DNA from: Rhodophyticola porphyridii
Lineage (GTDB): Bacteria; Pseudomonadota; Alphaproteobacteria; Rhodobacterales; Rhodobacteraceae
Reading direction: 5' to 3'
Length of the DNA stretch: 64,000 bases
NCBI RefSeq assembly: GCF_003688285.1
Contig: NZ_RCNT01000001.1
Location: forward strand, 124,001 to 188,000
Shown: piece after piece, positions 16,666 through 26,014 of the stretch
How positions within the stretch are numbered: position 1 is the first letter of the stretch
How the letters are laid out: every line of letters begins with the position of its first letter
Translations under genes and position numbers: made by a program
Notes under the pieces: generated by a model
Told to the model about the DNA's origin: nothing
Databases searched by the model: none
What the model saw: the letters and a program-made list of their open reading frames with translations, nothing else

Positions 16666-18749
16666 GGCGCCGCCAGTCCGACAAGGGCCGGTTTCCCGTC
16701 AAGCCCGATTTCCTCGAAGGAGAGGACAGGATTGGTGATGCCCCGCGCCGTCAGCACCGTGCGCAGGAAGCGCCGCCGCAAGGCCGAGGTCACGATTGCC
16801 GCATAGGTGCCGTTTTCGCTGGCCTGAGAGACCTTGTCGCCGACGCTTTTCGCCAGTTTGTTGAACTCCTCGGGCGGCAGGGCGATCTCGGGCAGGCCGC
16901 CATCGCCCGGCAGCTGATGTTGCTGAAACACGTCCTCCCACTGACCGGCCAGCTGGATGAGGGGCAGGCTCCCGTCCGCGCGGCGCAAATCGGCGATCAA
17001 TTGAAATCCGAGCCGCTGGCGCACATGCTCGCAGATCAGGTCGGGTTGCGGCGTAGAGGGGCGGATCTCCGCGATCGCTTCCAGGATCAACGGCAGATTG
17101 CGGATCGATACCTGTTCTGACAACAGCAGCCGCAGGATCGCATGCAGCAGATCAAGCGGCACCTTGTCGGGTACCAGTTCCTCCAGAAGGCGGCGATTTT
17201 CCTCGGATCTTCCGGCATCGCTCAATGTCACGAACGCATCCAGTTGGCGTTGCAGGGCCTTGAAGGTCAAAAGGCGGGAGAGATTGCGCTTGAGGGTCTC
17301 CAGAAGGTGGGTCGCAAGCACCTCGGACGGCGCAACGGCGGTCAGCCCCAGCATCGTCGCCTGCTCTCTGTCCACGGTAGGTATCCATCTGGCCGGTGCG
17401 CCGTAAACGGGCTCCTCCACATCCGTGCCCGGGGGCAGCCCCGCATCGGTTTCGCCTTTCAGGACCAGTACGCCGTTTGTGTCCAGGCGGTCACGCGCAT
17501 GCTCGACGCCGTGAATACGGATCGCATAGGTGCCGGGGGGCAAATCGGCACGATCGGTCAGGCGCATCTCGGGCAGGATCACACCGAACCCCCGCGCCAC
17601 GTGGTCCCGCATATTGCGGATCCGCGCATCGAGCCCGGTGGCCGGATCCAGGGCGAGGCTCACGAGGTCGGGCGCAAACTCTACATGAATATCGTCCAGT
17701 TCGAGGATATCGCCGATCTTCTCCTGCTGCTCGCGGGTATCGGCATCTGCGACGTCGGTCTGGGCCGTCGTTTCCTCGCGTTTCAGGGTCGCGAATTTCA
17801 TGAATGCGGCCGTTCCAAGCGCAATCGATCCGATGACGAAAGGCAGAAACGGCAGACCTGGGACAAGGGCGAACACGCCCATCAGTATCGCCACCGTCGC
17901 CAGCGCCGAGGGATGCCGGCCGAGTTGCCCGAAAAGCGCGATATCCGTGGCACCCGTGGCACCGCCGCGCGCGAGCAGGAGGGCTGAGGCAATCGCAATG
18001 ATGACCGCCGGGATCTGAGACACCAGCCCATCGCCCACGGTCAGAATGGAATAGGTTTCGAAGGCCCGTCCAAGGGGCATGTCGTGAATGACCGTCCCGA
18101 TGATCAGACCCATGACGAGATTCAAGAGCGTGATCAGCAGCCCCGCGATCGCATCGCCCTTGACGAATTTCGAGGCCCCGTCGAGCGAGCCGAAAAACGT
18201 GGTTTCGGCTTGTTCCCGCTCCCGTCGCTCCTTGGCTTCGGTGTGGTCGATGGCGCCGGCCGACATATCGGCATCGATCGCCAATTGCTTGCCGGGCATG
18301 CCATCCAGTGCAAATCTCGCGCCGACCTCGGCCATCCGCGCAGCACCCTTGTTGATGACGATGAAATTCACGATCAGCAGGACCCCGAAAATCACCAGCC
18401 CCATCACCACGCTGCCGCCCATCACGAACATCGCGAACCCCTCGATCACGCCGCCTGCGGCTGAGGTGCCCGTATGTCCCTCCCCGATGATCAGCTTGGT
18501 GGAGGAGACGTTGAGCGACAGGCGCAGCATCAGAGATGCAAGAAGCACCGTCGGGAAGGAGGAGAAATCAAGCGGCCGCTCGACGAATAATGTCACCGTG
18601 AAGATGAGGATCGCGAGTCCGAAGGATGCGGCCAGCCCGACATCCAGCACCCAGGACGGAACCGGCAGGATCATCATCACGATGACCGCCATCAGTGCGA
18701 GCGCGAAGAGTATTGTCGGCTGAAAAAGGGAGCGGAGATTTTCCATCAC
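16662..18749 (-). CDS. flhA: Flagellar export channel protein FlhA
   Basis: 695 residues, the normal FlhA length. The N-terminal half has about eight membrane helices and the strongly conserved FHIPEP-type region (SFPTVLLASLMLRLSLNVSSTKLIIGEGHTG, RMAEVGARFALDGMPGKQLAIDADMSAG, KFVKGDAIAGLLITLLNLVMGLIIG). The C-terminal cytoplasmic half forms the nonameric ring that receives chaperone-substrate complexes. It overlaps the lytic transglycosylase gene upstream and fliR downstream by 4 bp each. Confidence 0.97.
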   Translation of the reverse strand: MMENLRSLFQPTILFALALMAVIVMMILPVPSWVLDVGLAASFGLAILIFTVTLFVERPLDFSSFPTVLLASLMLRLSLNVSSTKLIIGEGHTGTSAAGGVIEGFAMFVMGGSVVMGLVIFGVLLIVNFIVINKGAARMAEVGARFALDGMPGKQLAIDADMSAGAIDHTEAKERREREQAETTFFGSLDGASKFVKGDAIAGLLITLLNLVMGLIIGTVIHDMPLGRAFETYSILTVGDGLVSQIPAVIIAIASALLLARGGATGATDIALFGQLGRHPSALATVAILMGVFALVPGLPFLPFVIGSIALGTAAFMKFATLKREETTAQTDVADADTREQQEKIGDILELDDIHVEFAPDLVSLALDPATGLDARIRNMRDHVARGFGVILPEMRLTDRADLPPGTYAIRIHGVEHARDRLDTNGVLVLKGETDAGLPPGTDVEEPVYGAPARWIPTVDREQATMLGLTAVAPSEVLATHLLETLKRNLSRLLTFKALQRQLDAFVTLSDAGRSEENRRLLEELVPDKVPLDLLHAILRLLLSEQVSIRNLPLILEAIAEIRPSTPQPDLICEHVRQRLGFQLIADLRRADGSLPLIQLAGQWEDVFQQHQLPGDGGLPEIALPPEEFNKLAKSVGDKVSQASENGTYAAIVTSALRRRFLRTVLTARGITNPVLSFEEIGLDGKPALVGLAAP

Positions 18750-19486
18750 ATGTCCTGAAACAGGGCTTGGACGCCGCCGTGCACATGTGGCACCAGCGAG
18801 CCGGGGGTCGCGCCCGGTGTTGACCCCGCTTGCAACAATGGAAACCGGTTTCGCCGGATAGGCTGCGGCGCGGATGGAGCGTCAGCCGGAAATGCTGGGT
18901 CGGAGGTCTGCAAAGCCGCCAGATGCCGGTGGTAGCTGGCCAGATAGCGCGTTGCGTGTTCCGGTGTGCGGGAATGATAGGCCCCGGCAGCCGCATCCCA
19001 CGTCCCGAGCTCAGCATGGAGGTCTGCAAGAAACTCCGCTGCATAGCGCGCGTTTGCAGCCGGATCGAACATGGCGTCAATCGAGGTGAATGCGCGCCCG
19101 TGCCAGCGATGATTGATCTGGAAGCACCCGATATCGAAGCTGGTTGCGCCGGTCGCATGATGCCGAATGGCATAGTTCAGTGCCTCGGACCGGGTGGAGA
19201 ACCACGCCCCCGTTCCCTCCATGTTGACGGTCCACGGCCAGGGCCGGGTTTCTCCGTTCCTGTGCCGTCCGGTTTCCGTTCTCGTGATTGCCATCAACAC
19301 CTGCACCGGGACGCCGGTCTGGTGACTGGCCATCTCCGCCGCGCGGTCGCAGCTTTCATAAGCCTCGGACATGTTCGCCGACCCGATCGCCGGGAGCGGC
19401 GCGAGCAGACCGGTTGCCAGAAGGCACAGCCTCAGAGGTATCGCGAGGATGCGGCGCGCGGGTCGCAAGTCCTGTTCTGGCATCAT
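18746..19486 (-). CDS. Flagellar-locus lytic transglycosylase (SLT domain, SltF-like)
   Basis: 246 residues with an N-terminal signal peptide (IPLRLCLLATGLLAPLPAIGSA). The SLT fold is visible in VPVQVLMAITRTETG (catalytic Glu in TETG), FDIGCFQINHRWHG, DPAANARYAAEFLADLHAELGTWDAAAGAYHSRTPEHATRYL. Such enzymes cut peptidoglycan to let the rod through; in Rhodobacter the flagellum-specific SltF has this role. Its place directly before flhA in the operon supports a flagellar job, since the FlgJ here lacks a muramidase domain. A 64-bp gap separates it from the upstream 705-residue gene. Confidence 0.85.
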   Translation of the reverse strand: MMPEQDLRPARRILAIPLRLCLLATGLLAPLPAIGSANMSEAYESCDRAAEMASHQTGVPVQVLMAITRTETGRHRNGETRPWPWTVNMEGTGAWFSTRSEALNYAIRHHATGATSFDIGCFQINHRWHGRAFTSIDAMFDPAANARYAAEFLADLHAELGTWDAAAGAYHSRTPEHATRYLASYHRHLAALQTSDPAFPADAPSAPQPIRRNRFPLLQAGSTPGATPGSLVPHVHGGVQALFQDM

Positions 19487-19550
19487 CGGTCTCGCAGTTC
19501 TTGCAAGTCAACAGACCTGACCAGACTAGGGTGCAGTGTTTACCAATCCG

Positions 19551-21668
19551 TTAGTCCGGAATCGAAATCGCGGGCGGGCTGTTCAGGATCGTTTCGACAA
19601 GGGTCCGGGTCGCAGAGCTATCGGAGACTGTACGGCTGATGACCGTCAGATCCCGGATTGGCGGTGTGGGCGTCCCGTCTGTGGGCAAGGTTGCGATCAG
19701 TTCCGCGAATTCCGCATGTGGGCCGGCAGGCATTCCGGCAACGGCGGGCCAGTCGCCGCGACGCCATGCCGATGCCAGATCACTCTCGGCCGGAGTGTCC
19801 GCTGACAGGTTTTCAGGCGGATCGATCGGAATCCCGGGAGGCGCAACCCTGAAGACCAGTTCCTGCAAACCGGCCTCCAGAAACCGGCGCGCAATCTCCT
19901 GACGAAGAGGCGCAGTCGCGCGATCCTGATCCCATTGATCCGCGCGCGCCGTCGCCAGCAGGACCAGCCCCGCCAGATCCGGATTTGCAGCCTGTTGCGC
20001 GAAAAGATCCGTGAGTATCTCCTGCTCGACATCGGGATCGGTTGCCAGCGCAGCCAGTTCGAGTGCGCGTCCGAGATTTCCCGCCGCGGCGTGCGCCAGA
20101 AGTGTTTCATGCCAAAGCGTGCCTGGCTCCGGCCTCCCGCCGGTCTCTCGCAGCAAGGCATCCGCGACGGTCAGTCTTTCTGGGTCGACGACACTTCGTT
20201 CTTCGCGGTGCAATGCAAGTAAGCGTCGCATCGCTTCGGGGGCGTTTCGGGTATCGCTGCGCATCACCTCTTCCAGATTCGCTCGTGTCGTCTCCGGATC
20301 GCGTGTTTGCGCCACATCCATATCGACCAGGAATTGCTCCGCGTCGGATAACCGGTCGCCTCGGAGCAGAGCGTTGCGCACCTCTTGGGCAGATGCGGTG
20401 CGATCATCGGCCAGAAACTTGCGTACAAGCCGCGGCCCGAGAATATCGCGCAACCCACGCGGCAGGCCGGCGAATGCGCGCAGCAGAAGACGGGTTTCCT
20501 CCTCGCCGGGAGCCGGCCCGTCCTGACTGTCGAGATAGCGCCACAGAATCTCGGTACTGCTGCAGGCGGCGGTGGTTTCTATCTCGCTGAAGACGGGCCC
20601 TTCGGCATCTGTCAGATAGAGCGCCATGGACGTCAGCGCGGGCGGGGCATTCTGAACCTGATCGAGCCAGAAAACCGCCTCCGCGCCGAAGCCGTGGTAG
20701 ATGTAATATTGTGCAAGATCGATGGCTGCGTCGGGTATCAATTGATCCCGCTCATCATATAACCTGGCCCGAAGCCAGCCGATCTCCTGCTCAAACCCGG
20801 TTCCGCTGGCCCAACTCGAGATATCGAGTTCAGTGCCCGGCGCGCAGGACAGGGGTCGCTCTATCGGCGCGGGATCGTCACGGGCGTGACGGCTCAGATC
20901 GAAGGCGGTTTCTGCCCGCAAGGCGAGGCCCGGTTCAGGCGCCTCGACCGCCTGTTCATCTTCGACCGTCGGATGTGACCCCTCCTCAGCTGCGAGATGG
21001 TCATCAGACGGTGCCGGCTCATCGGGTTCCGCCCTGATCGAAGGCGTCGGATCCGCGGCCGATAGTGGCTGCATCGGAGCGACCTCCAGCAGCCCGGCGG
21101 AAGAGGCCCGCGCCAATTGCTCGGCCAGCAGATTTGCAGCCTGATCGAGCTGATGGTTTTGCTCCGGACCGGTTTGCAGGGGCGACGCTGCATCCTGGGC
21201 GATGTCCAGCGTCATCTGCCGCGCGCCAAAGGGATTTGGGAGGATCGGAAGCTCCGCACCCGTCGGCGTCGATGTGTCTGTCAGCGCAGGGTCTTCCGTT
21301 CCGGCGGTCGGCCCCGGATCGGCATCGACAATATCGACCACGAGGAACCGGTCGCGATACCGGAACAGACGCAACTCGCAATCGCAGGCGAGCGAAAGCG
21401 TGAGTTCATCTGCGAGCGCGATATCGGCAAGGCGGTTGCGGCTGGCCCGGTCGAAAACGCGGGAGAGATCGAGCGCGGGCACATCCGGGGTGAAGGTGAT
21501 CCGGCGGATCTCTCCCTCCCCGCCGACCTCCCAGTCCCGCTGGCTTCCGATCGGCAGGACCAACCGGGTATAGCCGTCATGTTCACCCGACTGAACCGTC
21601 GCCGATTGCCCCCATGCGAGCCCGGCCCCAAACAGCCAGACCGTCAAACTGACGGCTACGCGGATCAT
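19551..21668 (-). CDS. Large periplasmic flagellar-operon protein, possible MotC-like stator accessory
   Basis: 705 residues with a signal peptide (MIRVAVSLTVWLFGAGLAWGQ). Residues ~22-115 are beta-rich and resemble an AMIN-type domain (GYTRLVLPIG...EIRRITFTPDVPALDLSRVF...LTLSLACDCELRLFRYRDRFLVVDIVD). Residues ~120-270 are acidic, Pro-rich linker. The remainder is helical and looks like a TPR/solenoid (FGAEAVFWLDQVQNAPPALTS, AAGNLGRALELAALATDPDVEQEILTDLFAQQAANPDLAGLVLLATA). It overlaps motA by 4 bp, and a MotE-like gene lies upstream. In rhizobia MotE is the chaperone of the periplasmic motor protein MotC, so a MotC-type role is inferred from context, not from recognised similarity. Confidence 0.6.
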   Translation of the reverse strand: MIRVAVSLTVWLFGAGLAWGQSATVQSGEHDGYTRLVLPIGSQRDWEVGGEGEIRRITFTPDVPALDLSRVFDRASRNRLADIALADELTLSLACDCELRLFRYRDRFLVVDIVDADPGPTAGTEDPALTDTSTPTGAELPILPNPFGARQMTLDIAQDAASPLQTGPEQNHQLDQAANLLAEQLARASSAGLLEVAPMQPLSAADPTPSIRAEPDEPAPSDDHLAAEEGSHPTVEDEQAVEAPEPGLALRAETAFDLSRHARDDPAPIERPLSCAPGTELDISSWASGTGFEQEIGWLRARLYDERDQLIPDAAIDLAQYYIYHGFGAEAVFWLDQVQNAPPALTSMALYLTDAEGPVFSEIETTAACSSTEILWRYLDSQDGPAPGEEETRLLLRAFAGLPRGLRDILGPRLVRKFLADDRTASAQEVRNALLRGDRLSDAEQFLVDMDVAQTRDPETTRANLEEVMRSDTRNAPEAMRRLLALHREERSVVDPERLTVADALLRETGGRPEPGTLWHETLLAHAAAGNLGRALELAALATDPDVEQEILTDLFAQQAANPDLAGLVLLATARADQWDQDRATAPLRQEIARRFLEAGLQELVFRVAPPGIPIDPPENLSADTPAESDLASAWRRGDWPAVAGMPAGPHAEFAELIATLPTDGTPTPPIRDLTVISRTVSDSSATRTLVETILNSPPAISIPD

Positions 21669-22537
21669 GCCGCAGCGGCCTGTTTCAAGGACTTAAGAGA
21701 GTCTTCGAGTTCGTTGAAGGACGGGCGAATGTGGCTTGGCGTGTTCTGGCGCCCGACCTCGATGCAGATATTCGTGGCGTGATTGAACAGATTGGCGACC
21801 AGAACCTCGCGGATCAGGACATAGAAGTTCTGATCGTCTTCGACCACGGATTTGAGCCGGGTCGAAAACGGCCCGACAAGGCCGTAGGCAAGAAATACAC
21901 CCAGAAATGTGCCGACCAGTGCCCCGCCGATCATCTTGCCGAGAATCTCGGGCGGCTGGTCGATCGAACTCATTGTCTTGATCACCCCGAGAACCGCCGC
22001 CACGATGCCCAGAGCCGGGAGCCCGTCGGCCACCGATTGCAGGGCGTGGGTCGAATGCATTGCGTGGTGGAGCTTTGACTCGAGCCTTTTTTCCAGGACT
22101 TCTTCTACCTGGTGCGGATCGTCGTAGTTCATCGAAGCCGAGCGCAGGGTATCGCAAATCATGTCGACCGCTTCGCGGTCGGCGAGGATCTTGGGGTAGC
22201 GGCCGAATATCTCGGACGTCTCCGGCGATTCCGTGTGTTCTTCCAGTGCGACGGCATTCTGTCTGCCAAGGCGGATCAGTTCGAACAGCAGACACAGAAG
22301 ATCCCGGTAGTCATCCGGTTTCCAATGCGGCCCTTTGAAGACCTTCTTCATATCCTTCATCGTGTGTTTCACGCCCGAGGTATGGTTCGAAATGACGAAG
22401 GCACCCGCGGCCGCCCCGGCGATCATGGTGAACTCGTAAGGCAGCGATTTGAGGATAATGCCCAGCTTTCCGCCCGCGGCGAGATAGCCGCCGAACACGG
22501 TTACGAAAACGATGAGAATGCCAACAAGGCCGATCAT
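21665..22537 (-). CDS. motA: Flagellar stator protein MotA
   Basis: 290 residues with four membrane helices and the large cytoplasmic loop of MotA (FKGPHWKPDDYRDLLCLLFELIRLGRQNAVALEEHTESPE). The conserved VADGLPALGIVAAVLGVIKTM helix and ILGKMIGGALVGTFLGVFLAYGLVGPF helix form the proton channel with MotB. The partner motB lies 11 kb away at 33384-34220. Size and helix pattern fit proton-type MotA. It is inside the fliL-motE-motA-slt-flhA operon. Confidence 0.97.
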   Translation of the reverse strand: MIGLVGILIVFVTVFGGYLAAGGKLGIILKSLPYEFTMIAGAAAGAFVISNHTSGVKHTMKDMKKVFKGPHWKPDDYRDLLCLLFELIRLGRQNAVALEEHTESPETSEIFGRYPKILADREAVDMICDTLRSASMNYDDPHQVEEVLEKRLESKLHHAMHSTHALQSVADGLPALGIVAAVLGVIKTMSSIDQPPEILGKMIGGALVGTFLGVFLAYGLVGPFSTRLKSVVEDDQNFYVLIREVLVANLFNHATNICIEVGRQNTPSHIRPSFNELEDSLKSLKQAAAA

Positions 22538-22585
22538 GCGGAGGTCCTCGTGAAGGATGTTGAGCGACAGATTGCCGGATAAGGC

Positions 22586-23200
22586 TTAATTTTCAGTGTC
22601 GTCGCCTTCGGCAAATCGCGGTGCGGAGGCGTTGCGTGTGGCCATGAGCACCGAAATGGAATAGGCGGTTTCAGGTGGCATCTCGGCCAGGAGAGCCGCG
22701 CCGGCTTCGGGGCGCATTCGGGCCAGAAATCCTGCGGCGAAACTGGGTTCCATCTGTTCGAACAAGGCCGCTGCGGTTTCGGGGCGCATGGTTTCATAGA
22801 CCTGTGTCAGCCGGCCAAGATCGTTTTCAGCCGCGCTGTCGGACAGGGCGAGAAGCGTTTCCAGTCGCACTTCCAGATCTGCCAGTTCGGCCAGGCGATC
22901 TTCGACCAGGGTTTGCGCGGCGGCAATCGCCTGCTCCCGCCCGTCAAGTTCGGCTTCCCGCTGGTCCAGCATTTCCGCCCGCCCGTGGACCATTGTTAGG
23001 GCCTCGCTGAGTGGTGCGGTTGTCGGGCACATGAGGCCGGTTTCATCGCTCGCCATATCGTGCGTTTCGGTGGCCGACGCCCATGCGATATCCATTGTGC
23101 CGAGGCGAAGGATGCCGGAGGTTACAAAGGCGAGAGCGAGCACGAGCAGGACGCTTCTCTGGCGCCAGCGGCTTCGCCGGAGGATCTTCGCGCCGCTCAT
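22586..23200 (-). CDS. motE: MotE-family periplasmic protein (MgtE_N-like)
   Basis: 204 residues. An N-terminal membrane anchor or uncleaved signal (QRSVLLVLALAFVTSGILRLG) is followed by a coiled coil (HGRAEMLDQREAELDGREQAIAAAQTLVEDRLAELADLEVRLETLLAL). The C-terminal domain has two MgtE-N/FliG-like repeats (LTQVYETMRPETAAALFEQMEPSFAAGFLARMRPEAGAALLAEMPPETAYSIS). This matches the MotE family; in Sinorhizobium MotE is a periplasmic chaperone for MotC. It lies 48 bp upstream of motA and overlaps the preceding 172-residue gene by 4 bp. Confidence 0.82.
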   Translation of the reverse strand: MSGAKILRRSRWRQRSVLLVLALAFVTSGILRLGTMDIAWASATETHDMASDETGLMCPTTAPLSEALTMVHGRAEMLDQREAELDGREQAIAAAQTLVEDRLAELADLEVRLETLLALSDSAAENDLGRLTQVYETMRPETAAALFEQMEPSFAAGFLARMRPEAGAALLAEMPPETAYSISVLMATRNASAPRFAEGDDTEN

Positions 23201-23715
23201 TGCGCGGCCTCGATCTGCCCGGAGCGGCGATGGCGGAACACAGGCTGAGCGCTCTGCTCTTCCGGCTCTGCCGCGGCCCGTCGGCGGGCGAAAAGCGGAG
23301 TTTCGGTTGCGGGTTCTTCGGCCTCAGGGTCCGTGTCCTCTTGGAGGAGTCCGGGGAACTCCTCCTCAGGATGAGGCTCGGAGTCCTCGACAGGCACGGG
23401 ATCACCGGCTGGTTCTGGCGCCGCCACGTCGTGGCAGGCGGCAATCATCAGCTCCAGATCGCTTGCGATCTCGCGCGCCTGGTGTGTCAGATCCTGAAGA
23501 TGGGAGGCGGCGGAGTCAGACTCCGACTTCGCCGCCTCAAGCGCCTTGTTCATATCGTCGACCTGGGCGGACAAGACGGCGATCGCGCCGCCAAGACCCT
23601 TGTCGATACTGCTCAGCCTGGTCAGCCGACGGGACAGAATGAAGCAATAGACTGCCGCGCCAAGGGCGGCGACCACCATGAGAGCATCTGCGAGAAAGGT
23701 CAGAAAAACCGTCAT
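23197..23715 (-). CDS. Single-pass membrane coiled-coil protein of the flagellar operon, function unknown
   Basis: 172 residues. One N-terminal membrane helix (LTFLADALMVVAALGAAVYCFILSRRL) is followed by a cytoplasmic-looking coiled coil (SIDKGLGGAIAVLSAQVDDMNKALEAAKSESDSAASHLQDLTHQAREIASDLELMI) and an acidic, Pro-rich, probably disordered tail ending in basic residues. Similar small membrane proteins occur between fliL and motE in alphaproteobacterial flagellar operons. It overlaps motE by 4 bp and shares one base with the fliL stop. I recognise no domain with a known biochemical function. Confidence 0.7.
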   Translation of the reverse strand: MTVFLTFLADALMVVAALGAAVYCFILSRRLTRLSSIDKGLGGAIAVLSAQVDDMNKALEAAKSESDSAASHLQDLTHQAREIASDLELMIAACHDVAAPEPAGDPVPVEDSEPHPEEEFPGLLQEDTDPEAEEPATETPLFARRRAAAEPEEQSAQPVFRHRRSGQIEAAQ

Positions 23716-24224
23716 CAGTTCACCACGAATTGGGTTATCAGAAGGTCGCGCACCCGCCCGTCTCCGGTCACGACCTGCACCCGGCGCAACATCTGCGCGC
23801 GCAACCGGATCAGGCTGGTCGGTTCGCTCAGTTCCCGCAGGTCGATGACCCGGAGATAGCTGTTGAGCACGTCCAGAACCCGTGGCGACAGGGTCGTGAC
23901 CTCATCTGCATAGGCCGGATCCACTTCCAGTTCGGCGGATACGATAAGATGCTGGCCCGCGGCCTCCGACCCCAGGGAGACGACCAGCGTCTCAAGCGGA
24001 ACAAATGCCACGGGCATGTATTCGGCCGGGCGCTCAGCCTCATCATGGGCCTCCTCGTCATCCGTCTCGGCATGGGAGAACAGGCCGGCAAGCGGCCCTT
24101 GGGTAACCGCCCAGAACCCACCACCCCCTGCTGCGGCGGCCAGAAACAGGCCAATCAACAACGGCATCATCAGGCCCCGCTTTTTCGGCGCCTCGTCAAT
24201 ATCCGGATCTGCTGCGGCGGCCAT
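23715..24224 (-). CDS. fliL: Flagellar basal-body stator-associated protein FliL
   Basis: 169 residues. It has a basic N-terminus, one membrane helix (GLMMPLLIGLFLAAAAGGGGFWAVT), a short acidic linker and the FliL domain (YMPVAFVPLETLVVSLGSEAAGQHLIVSAELEVDPAYADEVTTLSPRVLDVLNSYLRVIDLRELSEPTSLIRLRAQMLRRVQVVTGDGRVRDLLITQFVVN, ending in the family-typical LxTxFVxx). It is first in the long leftward operon to flhB. It diverges from fliF across a 113-bp gap that carries a CtrA-like box. Confidence 0.95.
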   Translation of the reverse strand: MAAAADPDIDEAPKKRGLMMPLLIGLFLAAAAGGGGFWAVTQGPLAGLFSHAETDDEEAHDEAERPAEYMPVAFVPLETLVVSLGSEAAGQHLIVSAELEVDPAYADEVTTLSPRVLDVLNSYLRVIDLRELSEPTSLIRLRAQMLRRVQVVTGDGRVRDLLITQFVVN

Positions 24225-24274
24225 TCTGTGCGGCTCCTGCTGATTTGATCTGGGTTTGTTCTATCCGCTCAGAA

Positions 24275-24289
24275 CTAACCGAATGTTAA
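24275..24289. promoter_or_regulatory. CtrA-like box CTAA-N7-TTAA between fliL and fliF
   Basis: CTAA CCGAATG TTAA matches seven of eight fixed positions of the CtrA consensus TTAA-N7-TTAA. It lies roughly mid-way in the 113-bp gap between the two largest flagellar operons (fliL leftward, fliF rightward), where one box could control both. Confidence 0.6.
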
Positions 24290-24337
24290 TCGCAGCCGGT
24301 CTATCACCGGGGTCGAACGGGCCAGAATGGCGCAAGG

Positions 24338-26014
24338 ATGAGGTTTCAGGTGGAGCAGCTCAGTCTCTATTGGATGACGTTGGAAACACGCCGAAAGGCG
24401 CTTTTCCTGGGCGGGCTGGCGGCCCTTGTGGTGGTCCTGATTATCCTGTCTCGCCTGGCGACGACACCCAGCTATGTTCTGCTGTATTCCGGTCTGGAGC
24501 CAACCGCCGCAGGGGAGGTCATCGCGGCACTGGAAGCGCGCGGGGTCGCCCATTCGATTCGGGGCGACGCCATCTATGTCGATCAGTCGCGGCGCGACGA
24601 ATTGCGGATGTCCCTGGCCGGCGAGGGACTGCCGGCAAATGGCGCGGCCGGATACGAGTTGCTTGATTCGCTTTCCGGTTTCGGGACGACGTCGCAGATG
24701 TTCGATGCCGCGTATTGGCGCGCCAAGGAGGGGGAACTGGCCCGCACCATCCTGGCAAGCCCGCAAATCCGCGCCGCCCGCGTGCATCTCGCCAACCCCG
24801 GCAACGATCCGTTTCAGGACCGCGCCGAGGTCACCGCCTCTGTCGCGGTCCGGCCGGCGGCCGGCGGAATCGGGGCGGGTCATGCTCGCGCTCTGCGATT
24901 TCTGGTCGCCTCCTCCGTGCCGGGCCTTCTTCCGGAAAATGTAACCGTCATCGACGCGGATAGCGGGCAGATAATCGGTGCAAGTGAACTGGATATGCCG
25001 GGCGCCGATGCTGCGAATCGCTCCGAGGAGTTGCGGCGCAATATCGAACGATTGCTGGCGGCGCGTGTGGGCCGCGACAATGCGGTGGTAGAGGTCAGTG
25101 TCGATCTGAACACCGCCCATGAGACGATTGTCGAGCGGCGGATCGATCCTGAAAGCCGGATCATTATCGCCACCGATACCGAGGAAATGTCGAACAGTTC
25201 CAGCGACGCGGCATCGGGTGCGGTCACCGTGGCCTCCAACCTGCCCGATGGCGATGCGGCCGGGGATGGCCAAAGTTCCAGGGCGGAGACAAGCGAAACC
25301 CGTGAGCGCGTGACTTTCGACGTATCCGAAACCCAGCGCGAAATCGAGCTCGAACCCGGTGGCATTCGCCGGATCAGCGTGGCGGTTCTGGTCAATGGTG
25401 TCCCTCGTGTGAATGCCGACGGCCTTGAGGTGATCGAGCCACGCGACCCCGAAGAAATAGACGCGTTGGAGCAACTCGTGCGTTCCGCTATCGGGTATGA
25501 CGCTGAGCGCGGCGATCAGGTGACGATCCGCTCCATGGCATTCGAGGTATTGCCCGCCGGTGAGCTGATCGAGGGCGGTGGCAATGGCCTGCTGGCGCAA
25601 CTCGACATGATGCGGCTTGCCCAGCTGGTCATCCTCGCGGCTGTCGCGCTGGCCATCGCGTTCGGACTGATCCGGCCGATTCTGAGCCGCCCGCCAATGG
25701 TCGCGCCGGAGGGGCCCCGCGGCCTGCCACTGACGCCCGCCCTGTCGCAAGGGGCGCTTGTCCCCACACAATCCGCGATGGACGGCACGACATCGACCCA
25801 GGTGCTTGGATACGATCCGTCGCAATCGCCCTCGGGCAGCTCTGGTTCGGACGGGGCCGCAGCCGATGCCGAAGCGGGCACCCCCGGATTGCCGGCTGTT
25901 TCGACTGCGGTGGCGGATCCCGTGGAACGCTTGCGGCGACTTATCGAAGAACGCGAAGACGAAACCGTCGAAATCCTCCGGGGCTGGATGGAAGAAGACG
26001 AGGAACCCGCATGA
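24338..26014 (+). CDS. fliF: Flagellar MS-ring protein FliF
   Basis: 558 residues. Two membrane helices flank the periplasmic ring-building domains: ALFLGGLAALVVVLIILSRLA near the start and LAQLVILAAVALAIAFGLIRPIL near residue 430. Ring-building motifs include YVLLYSGLEPTAAGEVIAALEARGVAHSIRGDAIYV and ARVHLANPGNDPFQ. The C-terminus (DPVERLRRLIEEREDETVEILRGWMEEDEEPA) is the helical tail that binds FliG-N in other bacteria, so a FliG partner should exist although none is in the window. A GTG 12 bp downstream, better spaced from AGGATGAGG, is an alternative start. It overlaps fliH by 4 bp. Confidence 0.96.
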   Translation: MRFQVEQLSLYWMTLETRRKALFLGGLAALVVVLIILSRLATTPSYVLLYSGLEPTAAGEVIAALEARGVAHSIRGDAIYVDQSRRDELRMSLAGEGLPANGAAGYELLDSLSGFGTTSQMFDAAYWRAKEGELARTILASPQIRAARVHLANPGNDPFQDRAEVTASVAVRPAAGGIGAGHARALRFLVASSVPGLLPENVTVIDADSGQIIGASELDMPGADAANRSEELRRNIERLLAARVGRDNAVVEVSVDLNTAHETIVERRIDPESRIIIATDTEEMSNSSSDAASGAVTVASNLPDGDAAGDGQSSRAETSETRERVTFDVSETQREIELEPGGIRRISVAVLVNGVPRVNADGLEVIEPRDPEEIDALEQLVRSAIGYDAERGDQVTIRSMAFEVLPAGELIEGGGNGLLAQLDMMRLAQLVILAAVALAIAFGLIRPILSRPPMVAPEGPRGLPLTPALSQGALVPTQSAMDGTTSTQVLGYDPSQSPSGSSGSDGAAADAEAGTPGLPAVSTAVADPVERLRRLIEEREDETVEILRGWMEEDEEPA

